Source: Ostrinia nubilalis (taxonomy: Eukaryota; Arthropoda; Insecta; Lepidoptera; Crambidae). From it: a stretch of DNA of 64,000 nucleotides. Positions 57,501 to 64,000 of this stretch are shown here, in pieces (position 1 is the first letter of the stretch; every line of letters starts with the position of its first letter). The notes under the pieces were generated by a model, which did no database searches, was not told the origin of the DNA, and saw only the letters and a program-made list of their open reading frames with translations. Position numbers and translations under genes: made by a program. The DNA lies in assembly GCF_963855985.1 (NCBI RefSeq), contig NC_087099.1:14786001-14850000 (forward strand), read 5' to 3'.

Positions 57501-60500
57501 AGCTCCAATGGGAGATACATTGCAGCTTTTGCAATACGGCGAGTTACTTAGATGCGTCGAAACCTTTTGTTTCTCAATCAAAACACTTGCTTTACTAAGC
57601 TGCTTCTCACTTTTGGCGGTAGCGCAGATACGAGTATAACAATACGTAGAGTAGTTCAAAAAGTAGACTCACCTCTTTGAAGCTTACAACATTCATTTTA
57701 CTGCAAAAATTTTCATCAATGTAAACCCCATCGCGTGATCGCATCCGTGTAAAATGAAAAGTCGCAAACACACTAATCTTCATTTACAATGTTTTCATTT
57801 ACACATCGTCGTTGACAATGCTGTAAATTAACAACCCACTAACAAAACACTTGAGCCTTATGCACACAGTATTAATAACAGAATTCCCTGAGATAAGCGA
57901 GCAAATAAACGAGACTGATGATATAAAGGAAGCGAGAGACGTGGGAAACCCCATCGATTCATGAAGATTGCTTAAGGTATGGGTCATATCCATATCATAT
58001 TTGGCATGAAGAATTTACAGATGCTCGTATATTTTACAAAGTTTCCATCCTGAGTATTTTAAGAGTGAGAAAGCGAATTTTGTTATTTTACAAAACTTCG
58101 TACGAACTGTATCCTAAATGCGGACGGGACATCATATTATCGACAACTGCTCTGTCTAATTGTATGAATAGGCCGTTCATTAAACGCCGGCATCCAATCA
58201 AAAGGCTGGAGGATAATTAGCCAAGTCATTGGGGCAACCCTATATAAAAACATATCTAACTTAATCAGACTACAAGATAAATGTTATATTGTCGCAGGAT
58301 TTGGCATGTACAACGTCCTGCACATGCTGATGTGCGGCCTGATCCTTATGGGCGTGATCATGCAGAGCCTGGCACTGGGCTACGTCATGCCGGCTGCGCA
58401 GTGCGACCTCGAGCTCACGCTGCAGCAGCGCGGCTGGCTGGCCGCTATACCTTTTGCAGGTAGGTTGGAAGCTTGGTCAAATAGAACTACCTATCTAGGC
58501 GAGGGACTGCACAAGATCCCTGATCCTCATGGGCGTGATCATGCAGAGCCTGGCACTGTACCTCTAGTAGGAAAAACTTTCGAGTTCGTTTCGTTGCGTA
58601 TTCAAAGTGTCATCGAAAAATTTTGTATGAAAAATTAAACAGCGCCCCCTAGGGCGGCTATAATATAGGGGGCGCTGTTTAATTTTTCATACAAAATTTT
58701 TCGATGACACTTTGAATACGCAACGAAACGAACTCGAAAGTTTTTCCTACTAGAGGTACTGGGCTATGTCATGCCGGCAGCGCAGTGCGACCTGGAGCTT
58801 ACGCTGCAGCAGCGCGGCTGGCTGGCCGCTATACCTTTTGCAGGTAGGTTGGAAGCTTGGTCAAATAGAACTTAGATAGCCAGCGGGGCTGGCTGGCCGA
58901 TATACCTGGCAGGTAGGCTGGACACTTTGTCAAATAGAACTAGATCAGGTGAGGGACACACAAAATTCTGCACATGATGATGATGGTGTGATCATGTGGA
59001 CCCTGGCGCTGGGATACGTCATGCCAATCGCGCAATTCTTTTTTTAATATTCTGTTGGTTGCAATAACGATGAATATTGAGTCATCTAGTTATATTTCCT
59101 ACATGTTGGTTATCAAGCCACTGCACTTTGCATCTAATTCGTTATTATTATGTAGTAGTAGTTACATGTTATTATCTTATTATGAAACTCCTAATGACAT
59201 TACATCATTTACCTGACTTTTTACCTGTTGTGATAGGGATAGAGACATGCGATTTTTGGTTTTACAAAGATAATAATACGATATAGAATAATACAAAGTA
59301 ATAAAAACCACCTGTTATAGGGGCATTTTTTGGAGAAATTTATCAAATAACCAAAAAAACACGAATTCAAAAGCAGATTTTTTTCAAAAAGTATCATTTT
59401 TTATTATTTGTTGGCATTTTTTGTGCATTTTATGTATTTTTTTAGTATTGCCTGCTATTTAGCATTATTACTGTTTTTATTTTATCAGGATATATCGTTT
59501 AGTTTAAAAGTTATTACGTTTTCTTTACAATAAGTAATTGGAAGAAAAAAAATCTATAAAAAATAATAAAAAATCTCACTGTATAAAGTGTACATATGAA
59601 AATATATGAAACTAGACCTATTTTTATCGACAAAAAAGAAGTAAAAAAAATTTTGAGATTTTTTTTTAATTTTTATAGAATTTTTTTTCTTCCAATTACT
59701 TATTATAAAGAAAACGTAATAACTTTTAAACTAAGCGGTATATCCTGATAAAAGAAAAACAGTAATAATGCTAAATAACAGGCGATACTAAAAAAATACA
59801 TGAAATACCCAGAAAATGCCGACAAATAATAAAAAATTATACTTTTTGAAAAAAATCTGCTTAAAAATTCGTATTTTTTTGGTTATTTGATAAATTTCTC
59901 CAAAAAATGCCCCTATAACAGGTGGTTTTTATTACTTTTTAATATTCTCTATCGTATTACTTTTGTAAAACCAAAAATCGCATGTCTCTATCCCTATCAC
60001 AACGTTTGCAATGATCGTTTGAACTAAGCCTCTCCGGGCGCACCATTCAACGCTTCGTTAACAACGAAACTGAAAGTGACTCTAGATTTGTAATTTTGAT
60101 AAAGACAAGTTAGATTTCAAATAAAAACAAAAGATTTCGAAGTAAAATAAGCATTTTAGTTAAAATTAAAATTGTCTCTACCTGTAGCGGAGAAAAATGT
60201 GGTGGCAGGCCTTTGTTCAAACGATCATAGCAAATGTTGTGTTAAGGATAGAGACATGCGATTTTTAGTTTTACAAAAGTAATACGATAGAAAATAATAA
60301 AAAGTAATAAAAACCATCTGTTATAGGGGCATTTTTTGGAGAAATTTATCAAATAACAAAAAAAATACGAATTTTAAAGCAGATTTTTTTCAAAAAGTAT
60401 AATTTTTTATTATTTGTTGGCATTTTTTGTGTATTTTATGTATTGTTTTAGTATTGCCTGTTATTTAGCATTATTACTGTTTTTATTTTATCAGGATATA

Positions 60501-63500
60501 CCGCTTAGTTTAAAAGTTATTACGTTTTCTTTACAATAAGTAATTGGAAGAAAAAAAATTGTATAAAAAAATAAAAAAAAATCTCAAAAAAATTTTGACC
60601 TATTTTTTGTCGATAAAAATAGGTCTAGTTTCATCTATGTTCATATGTACACTTTAACGTGACTCACACTGTATATCTTCTGCCATTCCAGCTATAATCC
60701 TGACCTCGTACTTCTGGGGCTGGCTGGCAGACACGCAGGGCCGGCGGCCGGTCATGCTGTCTTCCATGGCGGTTTCGGCAATCTTCTCCGTGCTGACCAG
60801 TTTCGCCCCCAACCTCATCAGCTTTGCTATACTGCAGTTTATTTCTTCAGTTTTGTAAGTGACGTTCAACTGTAGCCCATTTTCAGAACGCTTTTTTACT
60901 GAGAGAAAATGACATGAATATGAAATAGACTAGCCTATAGGGCAGGGGTGGCCAACTTGATTAGACATAAGATCTACTGTTTACTAAAGAAACCCTGGGC
61001 GATCTACCACTTACATACTTCTTGAAATCTTAAATGAAACAGCATAGTTTAGTACACAATCATGTAGTAGGTATTTTTTGCCTTGCCACGATCGACTGGA
61101 CTAATAGTCGCGATCGACCGGTTGGCCACCCCTGCTATAGGGTATCCATCTGACTTATAAACCTTCTGGCAGCACGTGTGTGGTTGATTTCGCTCACTAT
61201 TGTCGAAGATAAAAAACACTCTATTAAGCAAATCTACAGTATCTCTCCTTTTCAAGGAATAGGTCGAGTATCCCTGTAACCCTGTATATTATGCGATGTT
61301 TATCTCAAGCTATTTCTATTATATTTTCTCTCTTCTCAGCATGTCTGGACCTTCAGCAGTCGTGTACACATACCTTGGCGAATTCAACAGCTTACGGCAC
61401 AGAGACAAGATGGTGGCTTTCGGATCTTCGTTCGTTGGAATCGGCACCGTTGTTTTACCAGGTAAATAAATGTTAGTTCCCCTAAAAAATGTAAAGAATA
61501 CTCACCAATTTTCTAACTAGATTTATATTATTTTGAGGTATAAGCTGGTTGATTCTCCCACTGGAGTTCTACTATCCTATGCCGTTCCTGGACATCGCAT
61601 ACCGACCCTGGAGGCTGCTCGTGGTTGCTTGTGCTATGCCTTACGCCCTCAGTACCATCTTCTTAATGTTCGCCCCTGAGAGTCCCAAGTTCCTCAACGC
61701 TATTGGCCAGTATGAGGAGTGCCTGGAGGTTGTCAAGACCATTTACTCCGCTAATCAGAAGCAACCTAGAGACAGCTTTCCGGTAAGAACTATTTTTCAT
61801 ACTTCTTTTTTACCAGGTTTTAGTGTTATTATTGACTTTAGTGTTCTACGACATTCTATTTGCCCTACCTCATGTTCACTACGGTTTTTTTTTTCAACGA
61901 AAAAGAAAAAATGCAATAACAAAATTTTAAACCAGGAGGGCACTTACTGCAAGATTATGTTCAAATGTGTCTTTCTACAATATTTTTGCAATAAATTATT
62001 TCTTTCTCCTCCAGGTACAAACTCTGATCGTGGAAAACCACAGCGACAAAGACGTAGAAAGTCACGGAATCGGAGCAGTCTTAAGATCCATGCGAGACCA
62101 GACTGTCCCACTGTTCAAGAGACCGCTGCTCCCATGGACTTGCTTGACGTGCTTCGTACAATTTGGGATATTTGCCACGTTAGTATTTCTATCCTTCTCC
62201 AATTCTCCATAATAACACGTGGTACCTATAATCCTATATGGTTTTGAAAATTCTTTCAATACAGACCTATGATATTAGTCATAGAAATTGCCGAGACATC
62301 TCTTTTCTTTTAGCTATCATAGAAAACGAATATTTTCAGGACTAACGGATTCTATGTATGGTTCCCTTCAATCCTTAACTCTTTGGCAAATCACGACGGT
62401 GGAGAGGCGAGGATATGTGACATCCTTGATGCAGCCCGTACAACAGCTGACAATGGCACTATAGTAAGTTAAGAGTTGATGATTCATGCTTAAGTTAGTT
62501 TTAGAGTGTAGACTCTAATGTTCTCAACTTCTCATCTTAAATGGAATGGAATTACTCCAGATCGTAATCTCCTGAACTCCTCATAATTCCAGATTGAATG
62601 CAACGACACTATGAACACGGAGACGTTCGAGCGCTCCATCTACATCGGCCTCGTCTTCTCCTCCATGTACATCCTCGTGGGATTCCTGGTGGACTTTGTT
62701 GGCAAGAAGCCGATCCTGGTGGCGATCCTCTCCGTCACCGGGATGTGTGGCATTGGAGCCCATTTGGTGCACAACTCCCAAGTGGGAGTGGTGCTGTTTG
62801 CGATCTTTCAAATGTCGGGAGCATGCATTGGCTTGATGACTGCTGTAGCCGTTGAGCTGTTTCCCACCAAATATAGGTATTTGACGCATCTTTAAGTAGG
62901 TAACATAATTAAAAGACCAAAATAATGATGAATAATAGTGGTATAGAATACAAAGGACCTAGAAGAAGAATACCTATAGTTAGATTCCTATAAGAGTATT
63001 GTCGCAAGAATACTTATCTACTTACTTATGGTGTGAAATAGGGGATGAAAATGTTACTGCAAACACATCTTTTTCATCTTGAATGGTTAAATAACTGGAG
63101 CTAACTAAAAACAGAGATCATTATATTGCAAAGGTAGAAAGAGAGGTCTAAAATAGAAGTCAATTTAGAGTATTTTGTCATAAAACCATGTTCTTTCCAG
63201 AGCAATGGCAGTGTGCCTGTCAATGATGATGGGCCGCGTGGGCTCCATGGCGGGCTCCAACCTCATTGGGGTGTTCCTGCAGACCAACTGCGGCATCAGC
63301 TTCTACCTCTTCGGAGGAATTATCATTGGTACATATTATCATCATTCAATTAACTTTCTAAAGTTTTAATAGTTTCTAGTAAAGGCAATTTAATAAAAAA
63401 TGTTTACGTATCAAACGCAAATGATACAACTTCAATCTCTTGAGATTGTAGAGAATACCTAAATAAGATTATAACTAATGTAAGTTTACTTTTTATAATT

Positions 63501-63939
63501 GTTGAAAAACGTTAGACGAAAATTAGAAAATCATGCTTTGTGGCGTACCTTGGAAGAGGCCTACTGCAACAAGCGGCCTAATAATCCTAATGCTGAAGAT
63601 AATTTGCTATTTCATGAGCCATTTTAACCGCTTGAGTCCCAGACGGCATTCATTAATGTCATAACAATTGATTATCTATTGTGTCTAGATTCGCGGGCCT
63701 TGAAGGATTAATTGCATTTATACGAGTAAGCATCATATGTTGTTCCCACCACTAAACCTCTTAGGATTCGGGAGTCCTGGATCTTGTTACATGAAGTGAT
63801 TTCTTCAAAACTGGCAATTAACTCTTCTCTCTTCCCAGTGAACGCAGTCTTTTGCCTCACTCTCCCCGGGAGGAAGGACATACCCATCAGAGATACCGTC
63901 GTCGAACCGGCTGAAAACGAGACCCACGAGCCGGTATGA
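54539..63939 (+). CDS. SV2-like MFS transporter, paralogue D (complete, 10 exons, 524 aa)
   Basis: Exons are 54539-54620, 58298-58459, 60692-60854, 61340-61461, 61538-61782, 62015-62178, 62340-62463, 62593-62876, 63201-63328 and 63839-63939 (1575 nt, all GT-AG and in phase). The start is the ATG at 54539 (MAVNGVAMSSRNEK) with the family motif LDEAM. Helix 1 carries PAAQCDLEL, exon 3 has motif A (GWLADTQGRR), exon 4 has GEFNSLRHRDK, exon 5 has ESPKFL (224-229), and the exon 7-8 luminal loop has NGT and NDT sequons. DFVGKKP lies between helices 8 and 9, and ELFPTKYRAMA spans exons 8-9. The tail ends ENETHEPV. It is closest in exon structure to gene B. Introns 2 and 3 contain exon-2 duplicates, palindromes and a hAT MITE. 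Confidence 0.94.
55585..55660 (+). repeat. tRNA-derived SINE fragment in gene D intron 1
   Basis: It reads TATAGCCCAGTGGAGAGAGT (A-box-like) and AATTCGATTCCCAGAT (B-box-like) at tRNA spacing, then AT-rich sequence. Confidence 0.5.
56690..56925. repeat. SINE/LINE-tail repeats in gene D intron 1
   Basis: 56695-56765 is an inverted copy of the CAGGAGTTGCAGTGGTGGGA family (with a small internal repeat of AGTAGTTCCCACTACT). 56800-56925 (TTTCTTCTCAGCGCTGGCC ... GGGACGTGTAAAAGTGC) is a repeat tail related to a stretch near 9830-9860. Confidence 0.5.
58501..59041 (+). repeat. Tandem, decaying duplicates of gene D exon 2
   Basis: Unit 2 repeats the 3' two thirds of exon 2 (GGGCGTGATCATGCAGAGCC ... 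CCTTTTGCAG) plus the donor and about 30 bp of intron, with a 200-bp hairpin inserted in it. Unit 3 (about 58880-58912) keeps only the exon end (GGCTGGCTGGCCGATATACC) and donor. Unit 4 (about 58950-59035) keeps a worn middle (GATACGTCATGCCAATCGCG). None has a convincing acceptor. The functional copy is 58298-58459. Confidence 0.85.
58559..58758. mobile_element. 200-bp hairpin MITE inside the exon-2 duplicate
   Basis: It is a near-perfect palindrome from TACCTCTAGTAGGAAAAACT to its inverse, with a GC-rich centre (CGCCCCCTAGGGCGG). Compared with intact exon 2 (GGCACTGGGCTA), CTG is duplicated on both sides, a 3-bp target duplication. Confidence 0.85.
59227..60655. mobile_element. Three-armed palindromic AT-rich element in gene D intron 2
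   Basis: About 370-450 bp of related sequence (GGATAGAGACATGCGATTTT ... TATAGGGGCATTTTTTGGAG) occurs three times in alternating orientation: 59227-59600 (+), 59610-60045 (-) and 60205-60655 (+). The segment 60003-60235 is itself inverted around its centre (ATGATCGTTTGAAC and its inverse). The last arm ends about 36 bp before exon 3. No ORF of interest. Confidence 0.8.
60943..61134. mobile_element. hAT-type MITE in gene D intron 3
   Basis: The ends CAGGGGTGGCCAAC and GTTGGCCACCCCTG are perfect inverted repeats. The 8-bp duplication CTATAGGG flanks both sides (60935-60942 and 61135-61142). The 192 bp carry no gene. Confidence 0.9.
63628..63712 (+). repeat. Interspersed repeat, copy 2, in the last intron of gene D
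   Basis: GCTTGAGTCCCAGACGGCAT through CGCGGGCCTTGAAGGATTAA matches 46310-46395. Its larger unit is not identified. Confidence 0.7.
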
Positions 63940-64000
63940 ACGCTCGGACTTAACCAGTATTAGAAGAACATAGAAGAACGCTCGGGTTTGAGCTTGAGTC

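Noticed and set aside
58512..58843. Second exon 2 of gene D as a mutually exclusive alternative exon
   Set aside because: It lacks the exon's 5' third and a usable acceptor, and is split by a 200-bp hairpin.
61549..62247. 232-codon plus-strand ORF, the longest complete ATG-to-stop frame here
   Set aside because: Only its first part is exon 5 of gene D. After 61782 it reads through a GTAAGA donor into intron, then crosses exon 6 in the wrong frame.

Overview
This is eukaryotic nuclear DNA, almost certainly from a moth or butterfly (Lepidoptera). The genes are split by many introns with GT-AG borders. The spacers are AT-rich and packed with repeats of lepidopteran type: RTE-like LINE 3' tails, tRNA-derived SINEs, short Helitrons, and BEL/Pao, mariner, Tc1, piggyBac, hAT and Harbinger elements. 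There are no rRNA genes, intact tRNA genes, operons or CRISPR arrays.

The host content is a cluster of four paralogous membrane transporters of the major facilitator superfamily, in the synaptic vesicle glycoprotein 2 (SV2)-like branch. Paralogue A (4494-10410, minus) and paralogue B (13156-19700, minus) lie in tandem. Paralogue C (30407-38430, plus) and paralogue D (54539-63939, plus) lie in tandem on the other strand, so B and C diverge from a 10.7 kb spacer. I rebuilt the exons by hand from splice signals and homology among the four. B (10 exons, 521 aa), C (11 exons, 527 aa) and D (10 exons, 524 aa) are complete and open. A is open from exon 2 to the stop, but its first coding exon was not found. 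Four internal exons have identical lengths in all four genes (162, 163, 122 and 128 nt) and a fifth (245 nt) in three of them, so the cluster arose by tandem duplication of an intron-containing ancestor. Most ATG-to-stop ORFs here are fragments or shadows, because the real exons are short.

Layout: 1-3499 is a BEL/Pao retrotransposon ORF (minus) that runs off the left edge and has lost its reverse transcriptase and RNase H while staying in frame. Its leader and probable LTR reach about 4390. Gene A follows, with MITEs in its introns, then an MITE-rich gap, then gene B. The 19.7-30.4 kb spacer holds a hAT element (20459-23188, 8-bp target duplication) nested in a LINE tail and containing other LINE pieces, and a Harbinger element (27154-28829) with a foldback inside it. 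Gene C carries a 1.4 kb foldback with mirrored ORFs in an intron. The 38.4-54.5 kb spacer holds a mariner remnant, a 164-bp Helitron, a piggyBac remnant, and an inverted-duplicated Tc1 element whose empty target site exists as a second copy in gene C. Gene D contains a decaying tandem array of its own exon 2, hit by a hairpin MITE, and a three-armed palindrome next to exon 3.

The transporters probably move small organic solutes across the plasma membrane or vesicle membranes, but the substrate cannot be read from sequence. No regulatory element is firmly supported except the gene B polyadenylation signal. A candidate non-coding first exon for gene D is noted at about 40665.
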